A DNA stretch of 7,428 nucleotides from a bacterium (GTDB lineage Bacteria > Zixibacteria > MSB-5A5 > GN15 > FEB-12), in NCBI GenBank assembly GCA_030640905.1, contig DAOWIM010000063.1, positions 1 to 7,428 on the forward strand, in the 5' to 3' direction. Positions within the stretch are counted from its first letter, which is position 1. Each line of letters opens with the position of its first letter. This document shows, piece after piece, positions 1 through 6,314 of this stretch. The position numbers and the translations under genes were made by a program. The notes under the pieces are model-generated. The model saw nothing but the letters and a program-made list of their open reading frames with translations. It made no database searches and had not been told where the DNA came from.

Positions 1-825
1 GAAGAAATCATCAAGGTCGAGCAGATCGTCAATGACAAGATTCTCCAGAGTATCGACGTTGAAACTGAAGTAACCGATATCGAGTCGGCCCGAGCATCAG
101 GCGCAACGGCACTGTTTGGCGAGAAGTACGGCGACACGGTACGGGTGGTGTCGGTCGGTGATTTTTCCAAAGAATTGTGCGGCGGGACGCATGTGTCCAA
201 CACAAGTCAAATTGGACCGTTTGTGGTAACGTTGGAAACCGGTGTTGCTTCGGGTGTAAGACGGATTGAGGCGATCACGGGGCGCGTAGCGGTTGCCGCC
301 ATGATTGACAATAAGTCTTTCCGTCAGCAGGCTTCCCGCATTGCCGGTCGCCCTGAAGAGGACGCGCTGGAAGGGTTGCAGGCCCTCAGGGAAAGTAATC
401 TCGCTCTGCAAAAAGAGATCAAGAAAGTCAAGGCCGAGATGTTCTCAGGCGGTCAACAAACAGTCGGCGAAGAGGAGAAGGCTGGTCAAATAAGATTCAT
501 ATCTAACGACTTCGGGGAGACCGATCGCGACACCATGGGTAGTTGGATTAACCATCAGAAAGAGAGTAACGATTACATTTTCTCAACGGCATTAGGGACA
601 ATCAACGGGAACGTAACACTAATGTCCGGTTCGACGGCCGGTGCAATGAGTGACTTCGGAGTTGATGTGGGTAGTATATACAAAACCACTTTGGTTCACT
701 TTGACGGGCGCGGTGGAGGTAAATCATCGTTCGCTCAGGGGACAATTCCACGTGAAGCCGACCTCAAAAAACTCCTATGTGAACTTAAGGAAGAGCTGGA
801 GAAGTTGCAGAAGGAGCGTCAATGA
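1..825 (+). CDS. alaS: Alanyl-tRNA synthetase, C-terminal 274 residues (5' end outside window)
   Basis: This is the end of the enzyme that charges tRNA-Ala with alanine in the cytoplasm. The frame is open from base 1, so the N-terminal catalytic and tRNA-recognition domains lie outside the window. Visible in order: the end of the editing (second additional) domain, with a GATALFGEKYGD stretch and the signature CGGTH at fragment residues 60-64, whose Cys and His are metal ligands in the family; a charged coiled-coil-like linker at about 118-150; and the C-Ala/DHHA1 domain at about 170-274, with the glycine loop GRGGGK at 236-241 and AQG at 245-247. Usual family members have GGGKPDMAQ here, so the SSF replacement is mildly divergent. 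The last bases hold the Shine-Dalgarno sequence of the next gene, and the stop overlaps its start by 4 nt (ATGA, 822-825), indicating co-translation. Identification is secure. Confidence 0.97.
   Translation, partial: EEIIKVEQIVNDKILQSIDVETEVTDIESARASGATALFGEKYGDTVRVVSVGDFSKELCGGTHVSNTSQIGPFVVTLETGVASGVRRIEAITGRVAVAAMIDNKSFRQQASRIAGRPEEDALEGLQALRESNLALQKEIKKVKAEMFSGGQQTVGEEEKAGQIRFISNDFGETDRDTMGSWINHQKESNDYIFSTALGTINGNVTLMSGSTAGAMSDFGVDVGSIYKTTLVHFDGRGGGKSSFAQGTIPREADLKKLLCELKEELEKLQKERQ
811..816 (+). promoter_or_regulatory. Ribosome binding site of the prenylglyceryl-phosphate synthase gene
   Basis: AAGGAG lies 5 nt before the ATG at 822, inside the last codons of alaS. It is a strong match to the 16S anti-Shine-Dalgarno and fixes the start at 822. 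Confidence 0.8.
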
Positions 826-1589
826 TACCAGGAAAAGTCTATACAGATTTGCTTCGTCGCTCCGATGAAAAAGGCGGCGGACTGCTTTTGTTGATCGATC
901 CCGATGCCTGCCCGGAGAGTTCGTACCTACAGCTTGCAGAATCGGCTGCCGATTGCGGAGTCGATGCTATTCTGGTGGGGACATCTTTTTTGCTCTCCTC
1001 CTGTTTCGCCTCTGCCGTCAAAAAGATCAAAGCGGCAACGTCACTGCCGGTGATTCTTTTCCCCGGTTCATTTGCGCAGGTGACGCCGGACGCCGATGCC
1101 ATCCTGTTTACATCGCTCATCTCAGGCCGCAACCCGAACTACCTGATTGATGAGCAGATCAAAGGCGCACCGCTGGTGAAACGTTTTGGACTGGAGGCGA
1201 TTCCAACCGCCTACATGTTGATAGAATCCGGCCCGCAGACATCGGTACAGTTTATCTCAAACACGACGCCGATCCCCCGGTCCAAGAATGATATCGCCTG
1301 CGCCCACACTCTCGCCGCCCAGTACATGGGCATGAAACTGGCCTATCTGGAGGCCGGCTCGGGGGCGTCTGATCCGGTACCGGTCGAGATGGTGCGCGCT
1401 GTTTCTTCGTATGTCGATATTCCTGTCATCGTTGGCGGCGGTATCCGAACTCCCGAAGAATGCGCCGAGAGGATTGAAGCCGGGGCATCGTTTGTAGTCG
1501 TTGGCAATGTTCTTGAAAAAAACAATGGTCTCGGGCGTCTGCGCGAGCTGGCGGCGGCGACCCACCCAACCGAAACGGTACACGTATGA
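822..1589 (+). CDS. Geranylgeranylglyceryl / heptaprenylglyceryl phosphate synthase family protein
   Basis: TIM-barrel prenyltransferase, 255 residues. The family joins a polyprenyl diphosphate to the hydroxyl of sn-glycerol-1-phosphate, the first ether-bond step of archaeal-type lipids. Family motifs in order: LIDPD at 24-28 (metal and substrate end of strand 1), VGTS at 52-55, LFPGS at 79-83, FTSLISGRNPNYLI at 96-109, PTAYMLI at 128-134, YLEAGSGA at 175-182, and the phosphate-binding VGGGIRT at 204-210 and VVGN at 227-230. The PNYLI region and overall length resemble the group II enzymes of Bacteroidetes and many archaea more than Firmicutes PcrB. The family's usual IDPDK reads IDPDA here, so the Lys is missing. 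The start is fixed by AAGGAG at 811, and the gene overlaps alaS and gmhA by 4 nt each. Prenyl chain length and acceptor cannot be read from sequence. No glycerol-1-phosphate dehydrogenase or UbiA-type second prenyltransferase lies in the window. The family call is secure; the exact substrate is inferred. Confidence 0.92.
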   Translation: MIPGKVYTDLLRRSDEKGGGLLLLIDPDACPESSYLQLAESAADCGVDAILVGTSFLLSSCFASAVKKIKAATSLPVILFPGSFAQVTPDADAILFTSLISGRNPNYLIDEQIKGAPLVKRFGLEAIPTAYMLIESGPQTSVQFISNTTPIPRSKNDIACAHTLAAQYMGMKLAYLEAGSGASDPVPVEMVRAVSSYVDIPVIVGGGIRTPEECAERIEAGASFVVVGNVLEKNNGLGRLRELAAATHPTETVHV

Positions 1590-2173
1590 GCAAAGAAGCC
1601 CGAATAGCACACATCAGGAAACTTGCCGAAGAAAGCGCTATCCTTCGCAAAGCGACAATGGAACAGTTGGCCCCGCAGATTCTTGACCTGGCGGCGGTGA
1701 TCTCCGGGGTAATCGGCGCCGGTGGTAAGTTGATGATAGCCGGTAATGGCGGGTCGGCCTCCGATGCTTCCCATTTTGCTGCCGAAATGGTGGTACGTCT
1801 GACCGCCGAGCGCAACCGTCAGGCTCTTCCGGCGCTGGCGTTGAATGTCGATCCCTCGGTAATGACGGCAACGGCAAACGACTATGGCTACGAGAACATC
1901 TTTGCCCGTCAGGTTGAAGCGCTGGGAAACAAAGGTGACATGCTGATGGTGATATCGACTTCCGGCAACTCCAAAAACCTTCTCAAGGCCGCCACCGTGG
2001 CACGAGAGAACGGTATCCTGACAACCGGGCTGCTCGGTGGTAACGGCGGAAAACTTTGCAAACGTGTTGACCGGAGCCTGATAATACCGCATCCGTCAAC
2101 GCAGCGTATTCAGGAAGAACATATTTTCATCATTCACACCCTTGTAGAATTGATCGAAAGCGATCTTGTCTGA
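1586..2173 (+). CDS. gmhA: D-sedoheptulose-7-phosphate isomerase (phosphoheptose isomerase)
   Basis: Cytoplasmic SIS-domain isomerase, 195 residues, the normal family length. It converts sedoheptulose 7-phosphate to D-glycero-D-manno-heptose 7-phosphate, the entry step to ADP- or GDP-heptose for LPS core or surface glycans. An N-terminal helix is followed by the phosphate-binding AGNGGSASD at 52-60. H63 and E67 then Q176 and H184 match the spacing of the metal and catalytic residues of E. coli GmhA (H61/E65 and Q172/H180). The second SIS phosphate loop STSGNS lies at 124-129, and PHPSTQRIQEEH at 168-179 is the family's C-terminal signature. The ATG overlaps the previous stop (ATGA, 1586-1589) and lacks a clear Shine-Dalgarno, so translation is probably coupled. 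It overlaps the next gene by 1 nt. The following O-antigen ligase-type gene supports a surface-glycan role. A SIS paralogue such as DiaA is possible but less likely, given the complete active-site set. Confidence 0.93.
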   Translation: MSKEARIAHIRKLAEESAILRKATMEQLAPQILDLAAVISGVIGAGGKLMIAGNGGSASDASHFAAEMVVRLTAERNRQALPALALNVDPSVMTATANDYGYENIFARQVEALGNKGDMLMVISTSGNSKNLLKAATVARENGILTTGLLGGNGGKLCKRVDRSLIIPHPSTQRIQEEHIFIIHTLVELIESDLV

Positions 2174-3444
2174 TGCCCGGCGAAATGTCCAATCGCCTGA
2201 CTGACACTCTCTATTTCTTCTTTACGCTCTTCGTCTTTGCGTCAACTTTCTCTATCGCTCTGGCGCAGATATCGCTTGGAATTTCTCTGGCGCTGTTTCT
2301 GGTCATTATCGTGCGTACGCGATACAATCCGTTCGCGGTGTCGCTTAAGTATTTCTACGGCATTGTCGGAATCTATGTAGCGTGGTTGATCCTGGTTTCG
2401 ATTCTCGGAGCAACGCCGGTGAGATCGTTGATTCTGGCTCGGGAGGACTGGCTGTTCTGTATCGTTCCGATCGGCATCTACCTGCTATGTTTTCAGCGCT
2501 ATCGTCGGAATATTATTTTCATCTGGTCAATCGGTGTGCTGCTACTTGCGACTTACGGCATCATCCAGCACTTCACCGGCATCTACTGGTTCAAGAGCGG
2601 CGAGCTTTTTTACGCGCCTAATCTGGGATACCGGGTGGCCGGGAATTTTTCGATAGCCATAACGTACGGCAACTACTTCGCCACCGCGTCCCTCTTTCTT
2701 CTGGGCTATGCTGTCGCCGCCGGGCGAAAAGAGCTTGGATCACGCTACTATCTTATCGCCTCCGCCTGCATCTTAAGCACACTGGCTACGATTTTTTCGT
2801 TTGGCCGAGGAGCTATAATCGCGATGGTGGTCGGCCTGGTGGTGGCAGGAATCTACAAAGGACGACGGGTTTTAATCGGTTCGTTGGCCGCGCTGACTGT
2901 CGCCGTAGCTGCTGTCATATTGATTTCTCCGGGCCTGGGGCAGCGTTTTACCGGTGAGCTGGGTCGTGACATCAAGGGCGAATACGAGGGCAGCCGCGTC
3001 TTCATCTGGAAAAACTCACTAAAAGTAGTGGCTGATAATCCGATCTTTGGAGTTGGTCCGGGAAATTTCCGAAAAGAGTACACGTCTTACCTGCGGCCCG
3101 ATATTCCGGGTAACCGCAAACATGCCCATGCTCACAACGACCCGCTCAACCTCGCGGCGGTGGCCGGACTTCCCGGCGCCCTGATTTTCTGCACACTGTG
3201 GGCCGTGTTGTTCTGGTACCTGAGACGGGGTTGGAGTCGATGGCGAGATGATCCAACCGTGGCGCCGTTTATTCTCGGTAGTCTGCTGGCGTCGGTCGTC
3301 TTTTTTATCTCGTCACTAACCGAGGCCACTTTTGCCGATGAAGAGGTACGCCAGCTGCTGATGTTTCTCTGGGCCGCCGGGCTCTTCGGCTGGTATAATC
3401 AGAACAAGTCAGAGAGCCGGGCGGTCAATCCCGAAAGAACTTGA
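2173..3444 (+). CDS. O-antigen ligase / polymerase family membrane protein (Wzy_C-type)
   Basis: Polytopic inner-membrane protein, 423 residues with about 12 hydrophobic segments (roughly 12-50, 60-80, 95-133, 155-182, 192-252, 327-350, 363-382 and 395-409). The family transfers or polymerises undecaprenyl-linked glycans on the periplasmic face. Diagnostic features are RVFIWKNSL at 275-283, then NPIFGVGPGNF at 289-299, a large extracytoplasmic loop, and a His-rich HAHAHNDPLN at 317-326 just before the next helix. This matches the Wzy_C region, where a loop histidine is essential in WaaL. A short SFGRGA motif at 209-214 is the usual cytosolic turn. The start ATG shares one base with the gmhA stop (TGATG). 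A second ATG at 2185 is an alternative with no better ribosome site. Ligase, polymerase and protein O-oligosaccharyltransferase cannot be told apart from sequence alone, so no symbol is given. Co-transcription with gmhA suggests it handles a heptose-containing LPS or exopolysaccharide. Confidence 0.88.
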   Translation: MPGEMSNRLTDTLYFFFTLFVFASTFSIALAQISLGISLALFLVIIVRTRYNPFAVSLKYFYGIVGIYVAWLILVSILGATPVRSLILAREDWLFCIVPIGIYLLCFQRYRRNIIFIWSIGVLLLATYGIIQHFTGIYWFKSGELFYAPNLGYRVAGNFSIAITYGNYFATASLFLLGYAVAAGRKELGSRYYLIASACILSTLATIFSFGRGAIIAMVVGLVVAGIYKGRRVLIGSLAALTVAVAAVILISPGLGQRFTGELGRDIKGEYEGSRVFIWKNSLKVVADNPIFGVGPGNFRKEYTSYLRPDIPGNRKHAHAHNDPLNLAAVAGLPGALIFCTLWAVLFWYLRRGWSRWRDDPTVAPFILGSLLASVVFFISSLTEATFADEEVRQLLMFLWAAGLFGWYNQNKSESRAVNPERT

Positions 3445-3469
3445 CAAGAACGTTTTAACCGGTTATAGA
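3441..3469 (+). promoter_or_regulatory. Possible sigma70-type promoter before the DUF3098-like gene
   Basis: TTGACA (3441-3446), 17 nt, then TATAGA (3464-3469). The -35 box contains the stop codon of the upstream gene. Transcription would start near 3476, leaving almost no leader before the ATG at 3481, and the -10 overlaps the ribosome site. It may be a chance match, or a promoter giving a near-leaderless transcript. Confidence 0.25.
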
Positions 3470-3471
3470 GG
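3467..3471 (+). promoter_or_regulatory. Ribosome binding site deciding the start at 3481
   Basis: AGAGG lies 9 nt before ATG 3481. It directly abuts the in-frame TTG at 3472, leaving no spacer, so the ATG is preferred over the longer reading that begins at TTG. Confidence 0.6.
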
Positions 3472-3480
3472 TTGTTGATT

Positions 3481-3732
3481 ATGGTAGCAAAGGTCAAAAA
3501 AAGCGCGGAAGTTCACCAGGAAGACAAGTGGCCGTTCGGCAAGAAGAATTACATTCTTTTTGCGGTGGCGATGGTTGTTATCATCATTGGCTTTGTTACT
3601 CTCGGTCAGGGCTCGATGACCCTTGCGCCGGTGCTCCTGATTCTTGGCTACTGCGTGCTGGTTCCGGCAGCGCTGATTGTCCGTGACAAGGATGTTGTCG
3701 AAGAGACGCCCGAAGTCAAACCAGAGGTGTAG
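3481..3732 (+). CDS. Small two-helix membrane protein, DUF3098-like
   Basis: 83 residues. A charged N-terminus is followed by WPFGKKNYILF at 17-27, a first membrane helix at about 24-41 ending in GFVTLGQG, a short turn, then LAPVLLILGYCVLVPAAL at 48-65 as the second helix, and an acidic tail rich in Glu and Val. The FGK-NYI entry to helix 1 and the LAP-ILGY pattern in helix 2 resemble DUF3098, a family of unknown function known mainly from Bacteroidetes. Both termini would lie on the same side, probably the cytoplasm, given the lysines. It sits 36 nt after the O-antigen ligase-type gene and could be the last gene of that operon or have its own promoter. A longer reading from TTG 3472 adds three residues but has poor ribosome spacing. 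No function is assigned. Confidence 0.8.
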   Translation: MVAKVKKSAEVHQEDKWPFGKKNYILFAVAMVVIIIGFVTLGQGSMTLAPVLLILGYCVLVPAALIVRDKDVVEETPEVKPEV

Positions 3733-3739
3733 TCACACC
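3726..3739 (+). terminator. Small hairpin over the stop codon at the end of the plus-strand operon
   Basis: GGTGT, loop AGTC, ACACC: a perfect 5-bp stem that contains part of the TAG stop at 3730-3732. No T-tract follows, so it is at best a weak or factor-assisted terminator. Confidence 0.3.
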
Positions 3740-3780
3740 CGTCCGTGGTTCTACATAATCACTCTAAATAGCTATCAACA

Positions 3781-3793
3781 GTGACTTAGTCAC
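3781..3793. terminator. Perfect palindrome over the stop codon at the end of the minus-strand operon
   Basis: GTGACT-T-AGTCAC is a 13-bp inverted repeat covering the minus-strand TAA (3786-3788). As RNA it could form 4 bp with a 5-nt loop. It has no T-tract on either strand. Its right half repeats the TAGTCAC found at 3730-3736. Termination is only a guess from its position at a convergent junction. Confidence 0.25.
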
Positions 3794-6290
3794 CGTGCTG
3801 GCTGGTCTCTACTAATTCGCGATACTGGGCAACCAACTGGTCGGTGTTTTCCACCGAAGTTGATTCCGCCATAATATTGAAAGCAGCAGTCTGGCGATCC
3901 GGGGCAACCAATACCCAGCCAGAATCCTCGAATATCCGGATGCCATCAATAAGCTGGCGATCTTTGCTCTCTGAGCCGGTGATCAGTTTTCTCATCACCG
4001 TCCCTTTTCTCGACCAGGGGCACGGCACAGAAACACTCCGGCGGTGCAGGTGTGCGAACTTCTGCCGAGCAGCGCCGAACTGAGTCCGGGTCCGGGCCAT
4101 CATCTCAAGGATTCTCACCGTTGAGAGCATAGCATCGGCACCAACCTGGAACCTTGGTTGTAGGAATCCACCTCGGGTGCCACCGACAAAATCAACCTCG
4201 CCACCACGATAAATCTGCATCATGGCCAGATGATCGTTCGCCACGCGGACAACTTCGACTCCGTATTCCTTTGCCAGCTCTTCGATACCCATCGATGAAT
4301 CTACCGGAACGGCGATTTTCCTGGCCTCGTGTGTTTGCAGGAAGAGGTCGGTCACTATCAGAAGTAGAAGCTGGTTGTCCACCGGCTGGCCCTGCTCGTC
4401 GACGACCATCAATTTCTCAGCAGCGGAATTTAGAAGGAAGCCGATGTCGGCATTCAGTGATTTCACAATCGACGATAGCTGAACCATCGCCTGACCATGT
4501 TCCTCCGGCGATGCGGAGAACTTGCGTGGGTTAAGATTGGCATTCAACTCGGTAGCTGAAATCCCCAGTTCAAAAAACAACGTCGGGAAAATCTGGCTCG
4601 AAGCGCCGTTGGAATGATCGACTATTACTTTGAAACCGGCCTCCTTGATGATGTCGCTGTCAATTTCGCCATGAAAACCCCGACGATAATCTTCCAGCAC
4701 TCTCTGTGGGTAATCAAGATGGCCAATCGAATCCAGCGAGGCCCGTTCAAAATCTTCGCCAAAATACATCCGCTCGACTTTTTTAGCCTTCACAGTCGGA
4801 AGATCGAGCCCGTTGCGGTCGAAGAAGATGCAATCAATCAAGCGGTAATCCTGCGGATTATGACGCACATAGATACCGGCGGCGTAATCGCCCTGGGTCA
4901 TGCCAAATCGAACGACCGGTACCGGCAGCGTCTCAATGTCGGCCACATTTGCCCCGGCCCCCAGTAGACCGGAGATCAGGCCGCGTTTGAGCAGACGGGA
5001 TGTATCGGAAGCATCGCGACTGATCAGCACAGCTTCACCCATTCCGACAAAAGCGCCAAAAGCTCCCCCCAGTTTGACCGACATCTCAGGCGTAAGTTCG
5101 GTAAGGCCGAGACCGGTGATTTTCGAATCAGAAAACAACTCACGATTCCACTTTTCGCCCCAGACAACCGAAGAGGAGACGATAGCACCCGAATCGACAA
5201 CCTTGCCCGGCCAAATCTTGCAATTGGCCTTCACCGTCGCCGACTCCCCAATCACGCAGTCATCGGCGACAATAACGTTATCAAGAAGTTGAACATTCTG
5301 CCCCAGCCGTGATCGATCACAGACAATTGAACGGTGCATCACCGTTTCATCGCCGATCTGATTGTCCGACCAGATGATCGTACCTTTGATCTTGCACCTG
5401 CGACCAATTCGGGAACGATGACCGATCACACAGTTGTGGAGCTCGGCACCGCTCTGTATCGTGACATCGTTGCCAATAATTACTTTGCCGGTCAGTTTCA
5501 CGTCGTTATCTATGTGGACGTTTTTGCCCTTGCAGACTGTATGGCCATCACCCTCGGAACACTCTGCGTTCAGGTCGATATGCAAACGGCCCTCGATATA
5601 ATCGATATGCGCATTGTAGTATTCGTCAACGTTGCCAACATCTTTCCAGTAACCCGTCATTATCTTACCGTAAAGGCCCATCTTTCTGGCCAGCAACAGC
5701 GGGAAGAGATTTTGGGAAAAGTCAAAATTGGTACGCGGCGGTATCATCTTGATCGCCGCCGGTTCCATAATGTAGATACCGGTGTTAATCGTATCGGAGA
5801 ACGCTTCACCCCAGGAAGGCTTCTCCAGAAAACGGACAATGCGACCGTCAGTATCGGTGATAGTGATTCCATACGGCAGCGGGTTTTCCATCCGCGTCAG
5901 GAGAACAGTCGCCTCCGATTGTTTTTCACGGTGCCAATTGATAGCCTCGGACAGATCGAAATCGGTCGCAAGGTCGCCGGATATGACCAGAACCGGTTCG
6001 CTGGCGTCGGTCAGCGCATAACGTACCGCACCCGCCGTTCCGAAATCTTCATCCGGCTTGGCGTAGCTCATCGAAACACCAAAAGCCGAGCCATCACCAA
6101 AGTAGTCCCTGATGGCATCAGCCTGAAAATAGAGCACCGATGTAATCTCGGTAATACCGTGACGCTTGAGCAGCGCCACCACGTGCTCCATCATCGGAGC
6201 ATTGCAGATCGGCACCATCGGCTTGGGGACGTTTATGGTCAGTGGTCTCAGCCGGGTTCCAAACCCACCGGCCATCACAATAGCTTTCAT
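3786..6290 (-). CDS. Sugar-1-phosphate nucleotidyltransferase / beta-helix / degenerate phosphohexomutase fusion protein
   Basis: 834 residues. Residues 1-232 form a nucleotidyltransferase of the mannose-1-phosphate guanylyltransferase/glucose-1-phosphate thymidylyltransferase type: GGFGTRLRPLT at 8-18, PKPMVPI at 22-28 (K23), FGTAGA at 83-88, SGD at 104-106, EKP at 156-158, NTG at 169-171, WKDVGN at 215-220. This half looks fully active and would make an NDP-sugar in the cytoplasm. Residues about 258-381 are hexapeptide-like beta-helix repeats. Residues about 382-834 follow the phosphomannomutase/phosphoglucomutase fold, but every catalytic loop is altered: the phosphoserine loop reads YVRHNP (R476 for Ser), the metal loop NSAAEK (621-626) replaces DGDADR, the sugar loop is GGTRGGF (703-709), and the terminal phosphate loop is APDRQTAA (796-803). 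The same three-part architecture is known in Cyanobacteria and Deltaproteobacteria, usually annotated mannose-1-phosphate guanylyltransferase. The start ATG 6290 has ACGGAG 6 nt upstream; TTG codons at 6296 and 6293 are less likely. The nucleotide and sugar specificity are not determined. Confidence 0.92.
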   Translation of the reverse strand: MKAIVMAGGFGTRLRPLTINVPKPMVPICNAPMMEHVVALLKRHGITEITSVLYFQADAIRDYFGDGSAFGVSMSYAKPDEDFGTAGAVRYALTDASEPVLVISGDLATDFDLSEAINWHREKQSEATVLLTRMENPLPYGITITDTDGRIVRFLEKPSWGEAFSDTINTGIYIMEPAAIKMIPPRTNFDFSQNLFPLLLARKMGLYGKIMTGYWKDVGNVDEYYNAHIDYIEGRLHIDLNAECSEGDGHTVCKGKNVHIDNDVKLTGKVIIGNDVTIQSGAELHNCVIGHRSRIGRRCKIKGTIIWSDNQIGDETVMHRSIVCDRSRLGQNVQLLDNVIVADDCVIGESATVKANCKIWPGKVVDSGAIVSSSVVWGEKWNRELFSDSKITGLGLTELTPEMSVKLGGAFGAFVGMGEAVLISRDASDTSRLLKRGLISGLLGAGANVADIETLPVPVVRFGMTQGDYAAGIYVRHNPQDYRLIDCIFFDRNGLDLPTVKAKKVERMYFGEDFERASLDSIGHLDYPQRVLEDYRRGFHGEIDSDIIKEAGFKVIVDHSNGASSQIFPTLFFELGISATELNANLNPRKFSASPEEHGQAMVQLSSIVKSLNADIGFLLNSAAEKLMVVDEQGQPVDNQLLLLIVTDLFLQTHEARKIAVPVDSSMGIEELAKEYGVEVVRVANDHLAMMQIYRGGEVDFVGGTRGGFLQPRFQVGADAMLSTVRILEMMARTRTQFGAARQKFAHLHRRSVSVPCPWSRKGTVMRKLITGSESKDRQLIDGIRIFEDSGWVLVAPDRQTAAFNIMAESTSVENTDQLVAQYRELVETSQHGD

Positions 6291-6296
6291 CAACAA

Positions 6297-6302
6297 CTCC
6301 GT
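6297..6302 (-). promoter_or_regulatory. Ribosome binding site of the nucleotidyltransferase fusion gene
   Basis: On the minus strand ACGGAG ends 6 nt before the ATG at 6290. It touches the upstream in-frame TTG at 6296 with no spacer, which supports the ATG and the protein start MKAIVMAGG. Confidence 0.7.
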
Positions 6303-6314
6303 ATCATTTGGCGA

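Noticed and set aside
1343..2092. 249-codon open frame on the minus strand across the prenyltransferase and gmhA
   Set aside because: It is antisense to two well-identified genes, has no domain pattern and no sensible ribosome site.
3472..3480. TTG start three codons upstream for the DUF3098-like protein
   Set aside because: AGAGG touches this codon with no spacer, whereas ATG 3481 has a workable 9-nt spacing.
4413..4865. Degenerate mutase loops as sequencing errors or a decaying pseudogene
   Set aside because: The frame stays open through to the C-terminus, framework residues between the loops are kept, and each loop differs by several independent substitutions rather than a frameshift.
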